64,000 nucleotides of DNA from Oligoflexia bacterium (GTDB lineage: Bacteria > Bdellovibrionota_G > JANQFH01), in assembly GCA_028277945.1 (NCBI GenBank), contig JANQFH010000008.1:383442-447441 (forward strand), written 5' to 3'. The notes beneath the pieces were generated by a model that worked only from the letters and a program-made list of their open reading frames with translations, was not told the origin of the DNA and made no database searches. Both the position numbers and the translations under genes were made by a program. Of this stretch, positions 35,906-44,474 are shown piece after piece (the stretch's first letter is position 1; every line of letters begins with the position of its first letter).

Positions 35906-37072
35906 ATGCCGCCATTTAAGGGGATTGATTTCTGTTTGCTCGATGAGTTGTTGAGTGAAGATGAACGTCTCGTGCGTGACAGCGTGCGTGACTTTGTTGA
36001 CCGTGAAGTCCTGCCGATCATCGAATCCTGCAATCGTCAGGGGAAGTTTCCTGAAGACCTAATCCAACCGATGGCCGCACTCGGTCTTTTGGGTGCTAAC
36101 TTGGAAGGCTACGGTTGTGCCGGCATGAATCCAGTAGCCTACGGTTTAGCCATGCAGGAGTTGGAGCGTGGTGATTCGGGTGTGCGCAGCTTTGCCTCAG
36201 TACAGGGAGCACTTTGCATGTATCCGATCCTCGCCTTTGGTAGCGAGGAACAGCGACAGCATTACCTTGCAAAGATGGCCAAGGGTGAGATCGTTGGCTG
36301 CTTTGCACTGACAGAACCAGATTTTGGCTCTAACCCAGCTGGCATGCTTACCAAGGCGCAGCGGCGTGGTGATCGTTGGCTGCTTAACGGCACAAAGCTT
36401 TGGATTACCAACGGCGGTATTGCCGATGTTGCCGTTGTCTGGGCCAAAACCGATGATGGTATTCGCGGTTTTCTAGTGGATCGCGACAAGCCAGGCTTTA
36501 GCACAAAAGATATAGCAGGTAAGTTTTCCTTACGCGCTTCTGTAACCTCGGAACTCAGCTTTCAAAACGTCGAGCTTAGTGAGAGCGATCGGTTGCCACA
36601 GGCCGAAGGGCTTACGGCCGCGCTTCGCTGTCTTAACCAGGCACGCTACGGTATCGCCTGGGGTGTGATCGGTTCTGCCATGGCTGTGTACGATGAGGCG
36701 CTTGAGTATAGCAAATCAAGGGTGCAGTTTAGCCGCCCGATTGCCGGCTTTCAGCTAGTGCAGGAAAAGTTAGTGTGGATGGCTACTGAGATTACCAAGG
36801 CACAGTTGCTTGCCCTGCGTGTAGGTCGTCTCAAAGAGGCCAAAAAGGTTCATCATAGCCACATCTCCATGGCTAAAATGAACAATACCTGGATGGCGCG
36901 CGAGTGTGCACGAAAGGCAAGGGACATACTCGGTGCCAACGGTGTTCATGACGAGTACCAAGTGGGACGGCATTTGTGTAATATTGAGTCAGTTTATACC
37001 TATGAAGGTACACATGACATCCACACGTTGATTCTCGGAGAACAGCTTACCGGACTTAGCGCTTTTGAGTAA
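35906..37072 (+). CDS. gcdH: glutaryl-CoA dehydrogenase
   Basis: 388 aa acyl-CoA dehydrogenase whose specific features match the glutaryl-CoA group: AMQELERGDSGVRSFASVQG, GCFALTEPDFGSNP, GKFSLRASVTSELSF, LNQARYGIAWGVIGSA, and the C-terminal NIESVYTYEGTHDIHTLILG with the catalytic Glu. FAD-dependent oxidative decarboxylation of glutaryl-CoA gives crotonyl-CoA, an end step of lysine, tryptophan or aromatic degradation. The crotonyl-CoA can enter the operon at 41658-45637. AGAGGA precedes ATG 35906. It lies 33 bp after lon but is functionally unrelated. Confidence 0.92.
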   Translation: MPPFKGIDFCLLDELLSEDERLVRDSVRDFVDREVLPIIESCNRQGKFPEDLIQPMAALGLLGANLEGYGCAGMNPVAYGLAMQELERGDSGVRSFASVQGALCMYPILAFGSEEQRQHYLAKMAKGEIVGCFALTEPDFGSNPAGMLTKAQRRGDRWLLNGTKLWITNGGIADVAVVWAKTDDGIRGFLVDRDKPGFSTKDIAGKFSLRASVTSELSFQNVELSESDRLPQAEGLTAALRCLNQARYGIAWGVIGSAMAVYDEALEYSKSRVQFSRPIAGFQLVQEKLVWMATEITKAQLLALRVGRLKEAKKVHHSHISMAKMNNTWMARECARKARDILGANGVHDEYQVGRHLCNIESVYTYEGTHDIHTLILGEQLTGLSAFE

Positions 37073-37116
37073 TCCTACTTGACTCGCTCTTATCATCGCG
37101 GTTAGTGTGCGGGTTC

Positions 37117-38229
37117 ATGGCCGCGATACTTGACTACCTCATTCTTCACCATCTTCCAGGTCTGAGTTTTGTTAACAAGAAGCGGATGCTTGCAGAGATG
37201 GACTTCTCGGTCGAGAAGGTCTTACGCCATCCATCCTTACTGTCTTGCTATCAGCAGTGGGGATTCAGCAGCAACAAAGCTTGTCGCAGCTGGGCAGAAA
37301 CAGAATGGCAGCGAGTCAAAGCGGCTGGTATGCAACTTATCTCAATTGCCGACTCTGCATATCCACAACTGCTGCGTGAGATTGCTGATCCTCCGCTTGT
37401 ACTCTATGCCAAAGGACGGCTTGAGTTGCTACAACACCCGCTGCCGTTGGCGGTCGTCGGTGCGAGAAAGGTTTCTGTCTATGGCCAACAGGTTGCGCGC
37501 TACTTAGGTACAGAGCTTGCCGCTGCAGGGTGTTGTTTGGTCAGCGGTTTGGCCTTGGGAGTGGATGGTATTATTCATGAAGCCGCGCTAGAGGTAGCAG
37601 CCGAGCCAGCTGCTACCATAGGTGTGTTGGGCTGTGGACTTGAGCAAATCTATCCGCGCCAACATCAGCGCCTGTTTGCAAGCATGCAGCAGCACGGCCT
37701 AATTATCAGTGAGTTTGCCCTGGGTGCGGCACCCGAGAAGTACCACTTTCCACGGCGTAACCGTATCATCAGTGGCTTGGCACTCGGCACGGTTGTTGTG
37801 GAGGCCGCTCAGCGCAGCGGTGCTCTGATCACCGCGCGTTATGCCATGGAGCAGGGTAGAAGTGTCTTTGCAGCGCCGCAACCGATCCTGTCGCCAGCGG
37901 GCGCAGGAAACAACGCTCTACTGCGCCAGGGGGCGACGCTAGTGTCACAGGCTACTGATATTATGGAAGAAATCATGCCACAGGCGAGGGCGGATTTGCA
38001 AAAGCCAAAAAAACCGATTAAAAGGTCTCGCGACATGGAGCCAGCGTTTGGCTCGTTAGCCGATGCCAAGGTTTTTGCCTTAGTACAACAACAGTCAACG
38101 GCTGACACAGAAATGCTGACCCGGTTAAGCGGTCTGCCGGCGGCTGAGGTGGTGGTTGCTTTGAGCCAGCTGCAGTTGCAAGGAATGATTCAGTGTGGTG
38201 ATGATGGCCGTTATTCTGTTTGTCGATAG
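37117..38229 (+). CDS. dprA: DNA-processing protein DprA
   Basis: 370 aa from ATG 37117 (GTG 37105 possible). An N-terminal helix-hairpin-helix/SAM-like region (LHHLPGLSFVNKKRML) is followed by the Rossmann-like core: LAVVGARKVSVYGQQ, LVSGLALGVDGIIHEAAL, TIGVLGCGLEQIYP, FPRRNRIISGLALGTVVVEAA and GSALITARYA-like RSGALITARYAMEQGR. A C-terminal winged-helix domain (DTEMLTRLSGLPAAEVVVALSQL) is present. DprA loads RecA onto incoming single-stranded DNA during transformation; the type IV pilus genes downstream would complement that. The dprA-topA order is common in bacteria. Confidence 0.95.
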   Translation: MAAILDYLILHHLPGLSFVNKKRMLAEMDFSVEKVLRHPSLLSCYQQWGFSSNKACRSWAETEWQRVKAAGMQLISIADSAYPQLLREIADPPLVLYAKGRLELLQHPLPLAVVGARKVSVYGQQVARYLGTELAAAGCCLVSGLALGVDGIIHEAALEVAAEPAATIGVLGCGLEQIYPRQHQRLFASMQQHGLIISEFALGAAPEKYHFPRRNRIISGLALGTVVVEAAQRSGALITARYAMEQGRSVFAAPQPILSPAGAGNNALLRQGATLVSQATDIMEEIMPQARADLQKPKKPIKRSRDMEPAFGSLADAKVFALVQQQSTADTEMLTRLSGLPAAEVVVALSQLQLQGMIQCGDDGRYSVCR

Positions 38230-38244
38230 GAGTCCTGAGATCTT

Positions 38245-40521
38245 ATGACAGCGAAGAGTTCAGAAACAGCACAGTCGTTGATTATCGTTGAATCTCCAGC
38301 CAAGGCCAAAACGATTGGCAAATACGTTGGGAAAAACTTTAATGTTTGCGCTTCAGTCGGACACGTTTTGGATTTGCCAAAGAGTGAACTTGGTGTCGAT
38401 ATTGAAAATGACTTTGAACCAAAGTATGAAATCATCAAAGGTAAACAAAAGTACATCACTGCCTTGAAAAAGGCCTGCAAGGACGCGACCACCATATATC
38501 TCGCCCCCGACCCAGATCGTGAAGGCGAGGCCATTGCATGGCATATCCAGCAAAGTCTTAACTCACTTGCAAAGAAAAAAAAGTTCTACCGTGTGCTGTT
38601 TAATGAGATTACCAAGACAGCGATAGAGACCGCGCTAAAGGTTCCAGGGGCTTTAGATCAGGCGAAATATGAAGCGCAGCAGACTCGGCGCATTCTTGAC
38701 CGCTTGGTCGGGTACAAGTTGAGTCCTCTGTTGTGGGAGAAGATCCGCCGTGGGCTGAGTGCTGGACGAGTGCAGTCGGTGGCATTGCGGCTTGTTTGTG
38801 ACCGAGAAAGAGAGATCGAGGCATTTACACCTGAAGAGTACTGGAGCATTGAGGTAACGCTAGCGGAGAAAGGGCAAGAGCAGACCTTTGTCGCCAAGTT
38901 AGTGGAGATTAATGGCGAAAAAGCAAAGATTGCCAATGAGACAGAAGCGTCCGCCATCAAAAGTGAATTGCAGCAACAGCGGTTCACGGTATCGAAGATC
39001 GAAGAGAAGAGTCGTTCTCGCAACCCATTTCCACCGTTTATTACCAGCCGTATGCAACAGGAGGCCTTTCGTAAGTATCGTTTTAGCGCTAAAAAAACCA
39101 TGATGTTGGCGCAGCATCTCTACGAAGGCGTGGAGCTCGGTGAGGAAGGTCCTGTAGGGTTGATTACCTATATGCGTACCGATTCGGTCCGAGTAGCACC
39201 GACAGCGTTACAGGAGGCACAGGAATTTATTCTCAAGAAGCATGGCAAAGCGTACACGCTTGAAAAGCCTCGATTGTTCAAAGTAAAAAAAGGCGCGCAA
39301 GATGCCCATGAGGCCATTCGTCCAACCTCTCTTAAGCACACGCCAGAAAGAGTTAAAACTTATTTAGATCGCGACCACTTTCGTCTTTATGAATTAATTT
39401 GGAACCGTTTTGTTGCGTCACAGATGACCTCAGCACGGTATAAACAAAAGAGCATCCACATCACGGCAGGTGACTATCTCTTAAGGGTGAGTGGCTCGAC
39501 GCTCGTTTTTGATGGTTTCTTGCTGCTCTATGATGAGAGCAAGGATGATGGCAACGGGGAAGATAAGAACGGATCGACCCTTCCCAATATCAGCGAAGGT
39601 GCCGAACTTGACCTGCACGAGGTTGAGCCGAAACAGCATTTCACCATGCCACCTCCGCGTTATTCTGAGAGCACCTTGATTCGCGAGCTGGAAGATAAAG
39701 GTGTAGGCCGACCTTCGACCTATGCCTCTATTCTCAGCAACATTCAAGGCAAAGACTATACGACCAAAGAGGGGCTCTATCTCAAGCCGTCCCAGCTAGG
39801 GCGACTCGTTACCGAACTGCTGGTGGAGAACTTTCCACACATTATTGATGTCTCTTTTACTGCTAACATGGAAGATCAGCTAGATAGCGTTGAGGCCGGC
39901 AAAGTGAATTGGAAGTCTCTTTTGCGCGAGTTCTATTCTACTTTTGCAGTGGATCTCGATAAAGCCAAGAAGGAGATGCGTAATATTAAGCGTGAGGAAG
40001 AACCCACAGACATAAGTTGTGAAAAATGCGGACAGGGCATGGTAATCAAATGGGGTAAGAACGGTTACTTTCTTGCCTGCTCTGGCTATCCCGATTGTAA
40101 GAACACCAAAGAGTTTCGTCGTAACAGCGAGGGTGGGATTGAGATTGTCGCTGACGAAAAGACGGATGTCAGGTGTGACGACTGTAGTAGCCCGATGGTG
40201 ATCAAACAGGGAAGGTTCGGTCGGTTTTTGGCCTGCAGTCGTTATCCCGAGTGTCGGGGAACGAAGTCGTTGCCCACGGGTGTTGCCTGCCCGCAGAAAG
40301 AGTGTAGCGGTGAGTTGGTCGAAAAACGGTCTCGCAATGGTAGAACGTTTTATGGGTGCAGTCGTTATCCAGATTGTACTTTTGCCCTATGGAACCGTCC
40401 GGTAGACAAACCCTGTCCTCTGTGTGAAGCACCTTTTCTCATTGAGAAGATCCTTAAAGCCGGCCACTTTATCCAGTGCCACACCAAGGGTTGTGACCAT
40501 CAGGAAACCGTAGAGTCTTGA
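38245..40521 (+). CDS. topA: DNA topoisomerase I
   Basis: 758 aa. The Toprim domain starts LIIVESPAKAKTIGKYVG, with DPDREGEAIAWH for metal binding. The active tyrosine is in GLITYMRTDSVRV (about 312). The C-terminus holds C4 zinc-ribbon motifs (CEKCGQGM...CSGYPDC, CDDCSSPM...CSRYPEC, CPQKECSGE...CSRYPDC, CPLCEAPF...CHTKGC), four in all. It relaxes negative supercoils. TAGGAG lies upstream of ATG 38245; dprA ends 15 bp before. Confidence 0.97.
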   Translation: MTAKSSETAQSLIIVESPAKAKTIGKYVGKNFNVCASVGHVLDLPKSELGVDIENDFEPKYEIIKGKQKYITALKKACKDATTIYLAPDPDREGEAIAWHIQQSLNSLAKKKKFYRVLFNEITKTAIETALKVPGALDQAKYEAQQTRRILDRLVGYKLSPLLWEKIRRGLSAGRVQSVALRLVCDREREIEAFTPEEYWSIEVTLAEKGQEQTFVAKLVEINGEKAKIANETEASAIKSELQQQRFTVSKIEEKSRSRNPFPPFITSRMQQEAFRKYRFSAKKTMMLAQHLYEGVELGEEGPVGLITYMRTDSVRVAPTALQEAQEFILKKHGKAYTLEKPRLFKVKKGAQDAHEAIRPTSLKHTPERVKTYLDRDHFRLYELIWNRFVASQMTSARYKQKSIHITAGDYLLRVSGSTLVFDGFLLLYDESKDDGNGEDKNGSTLPNISEGAELDLHEVEPKQHFTMPPPRYSESTLIRELEDKGVGRPSTYASILSNIQGKDYTTKEGLYLKPSQLGRLVTELLVENFPHIIDVSFTANMEDQLDSVEAGKVNWKSLLREFYSTFAVDLDKAKKEMRNIKREEEPTDISCEKCGQGMVIKWGKNGYFLACSGYPDCKNTKEFRRNSEGGIEIVADEKTDVRCDDCSSPMVIKQGRFGRFLACSRYPECRGTKSLPTGVACPQKECSGELVEKRSRNGRTFYGCSRYPDCTFALWNRPVDKPCPLCEAPFLIEKILKAGHFIQCHTKGCDHQETVES

Positions 40522-40574
40522 ACCGTACGTTGGCGACTTAGCCGGACTTCGCTTAGACGATAGAAATTGAGATT

Positions 40575-41570
40575 ATGAAGAAGGTATATAGTTCCTTCAG
40601 TGCTGTAGAAGCCCACATGATAGTGGATGCGCTTTCATCTGCAGGCATAGAGTCCTCTGTGCGAGATGAGCATAGCCAGGGTATGGCGTGTGGAGTCGCT
40701 GTTTGGGTCGCGCACGAGCGCGATGAGAAAAAGGCAAATGAAGTTATTGCGGAAATCAATGCTCAGGATGCCAACCTTCACAAAAAGAAAAAGGGCGAGA
40801 AGGAAATAGGTCTTTTCTGGCTAGGATTAGTGATTGGGATAATCCTGACGCTACTTGTTGGCATGGTCAAGTTCGCTTATCAACAGAGAGGTATAAACAG
40901 TAAATTGCAAAGCGAGTGGGATACAAACGAAGACGGGAAGGTGGATGTTTGGGATCAGTATTCAAATGGTGAAATGATAGAGCGTTTGTGGGACGAAAAT
41001 TTTGACGGTAAGGTAGACAGATGGACCTACTATAAAGAAGGGGAACTACAAAGAGAAGAGATTGATAGGGACCGAGACGGACAGATTGACAGCTGGCTGC
41101 AATATACGGACGGTAGTCTCGTCATGAAATCTTTTGACTCTAACTTTGACGGCAAACCAAATAGTTGGGTGTACGTAAAAAACGGACAAACCGAAAAGGA
41201 AGAAATGGATACCAATTTTGATGGCAATGTCGACACGCGGTACTATTATGAAAACAATGTTCTTGTTCGCGTAGAGTACGACGCAGATTTCGATGGAAAT
41301 ACTGATTCATGGGAGTTTTACAAGAATCGGCAAATGGCCAAGGCTCATTATGACAATGACCGAGACGGAAGAGTAGACGAAATCTCCACATTTAAATCCG
41401 GCAGACTTGTTGAGAGGAAATGGTCCTACAGAAACGATGACATCTTTGATAAGCGGGCGAAGTATAAACATGGTCGGAAGTTAAGAGAATCCTATGACTA
41501 CAACCGCGATGGTATCTTTGAAAAAGAAGTTGATTTGGATGAATTTGAACGACCAATTAAAAGCGATTAA
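40575..41570 (+). CDS. DUF2007 domain, membrane helix and calcium-loop repeats
   Basis: 331 aa. Residues 1-62 (MKKVYSSFSAVEAHMIVDALSSAGIES...VWVAHERDEKKANEVI) match DUF2007, a small fold proposed to have a signalling or binding role. A lysine-rich stretch (HKKKKGEKE) precedes one transmembrane helix (about 79-101), which predicts the N-domain inside and the rest outside. The remainder is nine tandem units of about 24 residues with the pattern D-x-N-x-D-G-x-x-D-x-W-x-x-Y-x-x-G (DTNEDGKVDVWDQYSNG, DENFDGKVDRWTYYKEG and so on). Seven keep a full DxDxDG-type calcium loop. It may read calcium or surface stress, but the function is unknown. It is a single gene between topA and the thiolase. Confidence 0.75.
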   Translation: MKKVYSSFSAVEAHMIVDALSSAGIESSVRDEHSQGMACGVAVWVAHERDEKKANEVIAEINAQDANLHKKKKGEKEIGLFWLGLVIGIILTLLVGMVKFAYQQRGINSKLQSEWDTNEDGKVDVWDQYSNGEMIERLWDENFDGKVDRWTYYKEGELQREEIDRDRDGQIDSWLQYTDGSLVMKSFDSNFDGKPNSWVYVKNGQTEKEEMDTNFDGNVDTRYYYENNVLVRVEYDADFDGNTDSWEFYKNRQMAKAHYDNDRDGRVDEISTFKSGRLVERKWSYRNDDIFDKRAKYKHGRKLRESYDYNRDGIFEKEVDLDEFERPIKSD

Positions 41571-41572
41571 GT

Positions 41573-41632
41573 TTGACAGCTGCCCATACCCTACATTACT
41601 ATAGGCGCGAGTTGGCAAAATCTGTAATTTTG
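41573..41632 (+). promoter_or_regulatory. promoter and palindrome of the acyl-CoA operon
   Basis: TTGACA at 41573-41578, 18 bases, TACTAT at 41597-41602. Just downstream, CAAAAT-CTGTA-ATTTTG (41616-41632) is a perfect inverted repeat at about +7 to +23, well placed for a repressor of the fatty-acid type. Confidence 0.5.
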
Positions 41633-41657
41633 TCAATAATTTCAATGAGTTCTGAGA

Positions 41658-42830
41658 GTGGAAGCGGCTGTTATCGTTAGTGCCCAGCGCACCCCAATTG
41701 GCTCCTTTCTAGGCTCGCTCGCCAGTTTGACCGCGCCGCAACTCGGCAGTGTGGCGATTAGAGCAGCGATTGAGCGTAGCAAGTTCAAACCAGAACAGGT
41801 GGATCAAGTCTTCATGGGCCATGTGCTCACTGCTGGAGTGGGGCAGGCGCCTGCGAGGCAAGCCTCTCTGGGTGCGGGATTGCCGGTAAGCGTTGGGGCA
41901 ACGACGGTCAACAAGGTGTGTGGGTCAGGTCTTATGGCCGTGCATTTGGCCAGCCAGGCGATTCGTTTAGGGGAGATGCAAGTGGTGGTGGCTGGCGGGA
42001 TGGAGAGCATGAGTCATGCGCCTTATCTGTTGCAAGGTGCACGCGCCGGTCTAAAGTTTGGCCATGGCAAGCTTGTCGATGCGATGATTCACGATGGGCT
42101 TTGGGATGTCTACAATGATTTTCACATGGGCTGTGCCGCAGAGCTCTGTGCTCGCGAGCACAAGGTCTCTAGAGAAGATCAGGACAACTTTGCCAAAGAG
42201 AGCTATAGCCGCGCATTGCATGCCAGCAAAGAAGGCCTGTTTAACGATGAGCTAGTGCCGGTTGAGGTGAAAAGCAAAAAAGCGGTTGTTACGGTAGTAG
42301 AAGACGAAGAACCAACACGTTTCAAACCGGAGAAGGTCGCCGCATTGAAACCTGCCTTTGAGAAGTCAGGCACGGTGACTGCGGCAAACGCCTCCTCGAT
42401 CAACGATGGCGCTGCTGCCGTTGTAGTTACCTCTGAAAAAGCTGCAGCTGCTAGCGGTTGTGAAATTCTAGGACGAATCCGCGGATTTGCCAACACGCCT
42501 ATGGAGCCAGAGTGGTTTACCATTGCACCTGTAGAGGCGATCCGCAAGCTTTTGCAGCAAGCGGACCTCAAGACTGGAGATATCGATCTATTTGAGATCA
42601 ACGAAGCCTTTGCTGTAGTGGCGTTGGCAATATCGCGGCAACTTGACCTCGATGCCACGAAGGTCAACGTGCGTGGTGGAGCTGTAGCATTAGGCCATCC
42701 CATTGGTGCGAGTGGCACACGTATTCTCGTAACCCTGCTCCATGCCATGAAGCAGATGCAAAGCCGGTTTGGTGTGGCGGCAATCTGTTTGGGTGGTGGT
42801 GAGGCAGTGGCTATGTTAGTGGAAAGGTAG
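41658..42830 (+). CDS. acetyl-CoA C-acetyltransferase (thiolase)
   Basis: 390 aa, start GTG 41658. The nucleophilic Cys is in TTVNKVCGSGLMAVHLA (about 88). The other catalytic parts are NEAFAVVALA, GGAVALGHPIGASGTR (His about 346) and ICLGGGEAVAM (Cys about 377). Length and motifs fit the biosynthetic/degradative acetoacetyl-CoA thiolase group. It joins or cleaves acetyl-CoA and acetoacetyl-CoA. It is first in a four-gene operon with 3-hydroxyacyl-CoA dehydrogenase, enoyl-CoA hydratase and acyl-CoA dehydrogenase; the next gene starts 8 bp after its stop. Confidence 0.94.
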   Translation: MEAAVIVSAQRTPIGSFLGSLASLTAPQLGSVAIRAAIERSKFKPEQVDQVFMGHVLTAGVGQAPARQASLGAGLPVSVGATTVNKVCGSGLMAVHLASQAIRLGEMQVVVAGGMESMSHAPYLLQGARAGLKFGHGKLVDAMIHDGLWDVYNDFHMGCAAELCAREHKVSREDQDNFAKESYSRALHASKEGLFNDELVPVEVKSKKAVVTVVEDEEPTRFKPEKVAALKPAFEKSGTVTAANASSINDGAAAVVVTSEKAAAASGCEILGRIRGFANTPMEPEWFTIAPVEAIRKLLQQADLKTGDIDLFEINEAFAVVALAISRQLDLDATKVNVRGGAVALGHPIGASGTRILVTLLHAMKQMQSRFGVAAICLGGGEAVAMLVER

Positions 42831-42838
42831 AACAGGCT

Positions 42839-43690
42839 GTGGTTCAGGTTGCAGTAGTCGGCAGTGGTCAAATGGGCAGTGGTATTGCCCAGGTATTGGC
42901 AACCAACACCGACAAGGAAGTTTTTCTTTACGACATTTCTGCAGCGGCAGTGAGCCAGGCAAGAGATAGTATTACGGCTAGCCTGCGTAAGTTGACTGAT
43001 AAAGGCAAGCTTCCCAAGGAGCGTGTTGATCGGGCCATGGGGCAGTTGCAGTTTGTCACAGACTTGCCAGCACTACAACGCTCTGTCTTTTTTATTGAGG
43101 CAATCGTTGAAAATGCTGCGGCAAAAACGGAGTTGTTTCAAGAGCTAGATCGTATTGCAGAACCTCAGGCAATTTTTGCCTCCAACACCTCTTCCATTCC
43201 CATCTCCACATTAGCGAAAGCCACTAAACGGCCAGAGAAAGTCATTGGCATGCACTTTATGAATCCCGTACCGCTTATGAGTTTGGTCGAGGTTATTCGC
43301 AGCCCACAAACCTCAGATGATACCTACAACACGACCTGTACGCTTGCAAAGGAGATGGGTAAAGAGACGGTCTGCAGCAAAGATGTAGCTGGATTCATTG
43401 TTAACCGTATTCTGATGCCGATGATCAACGAGGCTTTCTTTGTTTTGCATGACGGCATTGCCACAGCTGCCGACATTGACCAAGCAATGAAGCTTGGTAC
43501 CAACCAACCCATGGGGCCCTTAGCCCTCGCGGACCTCGTGGGTCTTGATACCTGTCTTTTCATTTTGGAGGTGCTGTACCGTGACCTGAAGGATCCCAAG
43601 TTTCGTCCCTGCCCACTCTTACAACAGTTGGTGAATGACGGATTTTACGGTCGTAAGAGTGGCCGAGGTGTTTTTCACTATGAGCGCTGA
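42839..43690 (+). CDS. hbd: 3-hydroxybutyryl-CoA dehydrogenase
   Basis: 283 aa, GTG start. The Rossmann NAD site is VAVVGSGQMGSGIAQVLA (about 3-20). The catalytic region EAIVENAAAKTELF and ASNTSSIPIS, then VIGMHFMNPVPLMSLVEVI (catalytic His) and the C-terminal GYDTC-like region DLVGLDTCLFI with FYGRKSGRGVFHY, are all typical. It interconverts acetoacetyl-CoA and 3-hydroxybutyryl-CoA. Its stop overlaps the next start by 11 bases, so translation is coupled. Confidence 0.94.
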   Translation: MVQVAVVGSGQMGSGIAQVLATNTDKEVFLYDISAAAVSQARDSITASLRKLTDKGKLPKERVDRAMGQLQFVTDLPALQRSVFFIEAIVENAAAKTELFQELDRIAEPQAIFASNTSSIPISTLAKATKRPEKVIGMHFMNPVPLMSLVEVIRSPQTSDDTYNTTCTLAKEMGKETVCSKDVAGFIVNRILMPMINEAFFVLHDGIATAADIDQAMKLGTNQPMGPLALADLVGLDTCLFILEVLYRDLKDPKFRPCPLLQQLVNDGFYGRKSGRGVFHYER

Positions 43691-44474
43691 ATATACAGAA
43701 TTTCAATATCCACGTACGACGGTGGACAATGGCATTGCTACGGTGACCTTCACTGATCCAAACAGCCTGAATGCGATCACCCCGACGGCCATAGGAGAGT
43801 TATCAGCACTCCTGCAAAAGATTCGTCGAGATCGCTCTATTGAAGTCGTGGTTTTTACAGGTGCAGGAGAAAAGGCATTTATTGCCGGTGCGGATATTAA
43901 GAGTATGTTGACTATGTCTACGGCAGACGCACAACGATTTTGTCGGGCAGGCCAAGAGCTGTTAAATGCCATTGAAGACCTACCGCAACCAACCGTTGCC
44001 GCTGTCAATGGTTTTGCCCTTGGTGGCGGTTGTGAGGTGGTCCTTGCCTGTGACCTTGCCTATGCGGCAGAGAGTGCCAGATTAGGCTTGCTTGAGGTGA
44101 CTCTAGGGGTCACCCCTGGTTTTGGTGGGACGGTGCGGCTTTTTCGCCGGGTTGGTGTGGGTCGTGCGCGTGAGCTGATCATGACCGGTAAGATGGTTGC
44201 TGCACCGTTGGCGCTGGAAATGGGGTTGGTAGAGGCAGTTTTTCCACAATCCCAACTTATGGCAGAAGTGATGAAACTTGCAAAGGCTTTGCAAAAACCG
44301 AGTCCCCATGCCGTGCAACTTGCAAAACAGAGCATGCGTTTTGCCTTGGATCATAACAGGGAGCAGGCCCTAAAGAGAGAAGGAGAGCTATTCGTTCAGT
44401 GTTTTAACCACGCAGACCAAAAGGAAGGTATGGCTGCTTTTGTTGAAAAACGGATTCCAAACTGGAGCAGATGA
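43680..44474 (+). CDS. crt: enoyl-CoA hydratase (crotonase family)
   Basis: 264 aa. The track start (43635) lies deep in the previous gene; ATG 43680 gives MSAEYTEFQYPRTTVDNG, a normal start. The oxyanion-hole motif is AFIAGADIKSM and NGFALGGGCEVVLACDLAYA, and the catalytic Glu region is EVTLGVTPGFGGTVRLFRRVG. It hydrates crotonyl-CoA or short enoyl-CoA. Its TGA overlaps the ATG of the acyl-CoA dehydrogenase gene (ATGA), a fully coupled operon. Confidence 0.92.
   Translation: MSAEYTEFQYPRTTVDNGIATVTFTDPNSLNAITPTAIGELSALLQKIRRDRSIEVVVFTGAGEKAFIAGADIKSMLTMSTADAQRFCRAGQELLNAIEDLPQPTVAAVNGFALGGGCEVVLACDLAYAAESARLGLLEVTLGVTPGFGGTVRLFRRVGVGRARELIMTGKMVAAPLALEMGLVEAVFPQSQLMAEVMKLAKALQKPSPHAVQLAKQSMRFALDHNREQALKREGELFVQCFNHADQKEGMAAFVEKRIPNWSR

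Noticed and set aside
42203-42871. 222-aa minus-strand ORF across the thiolase gene
   Set aside because: Antisense shadow of a well-conserved thiolase; low-complexity Ala/Thr/Ser composition and no plausible start signal.
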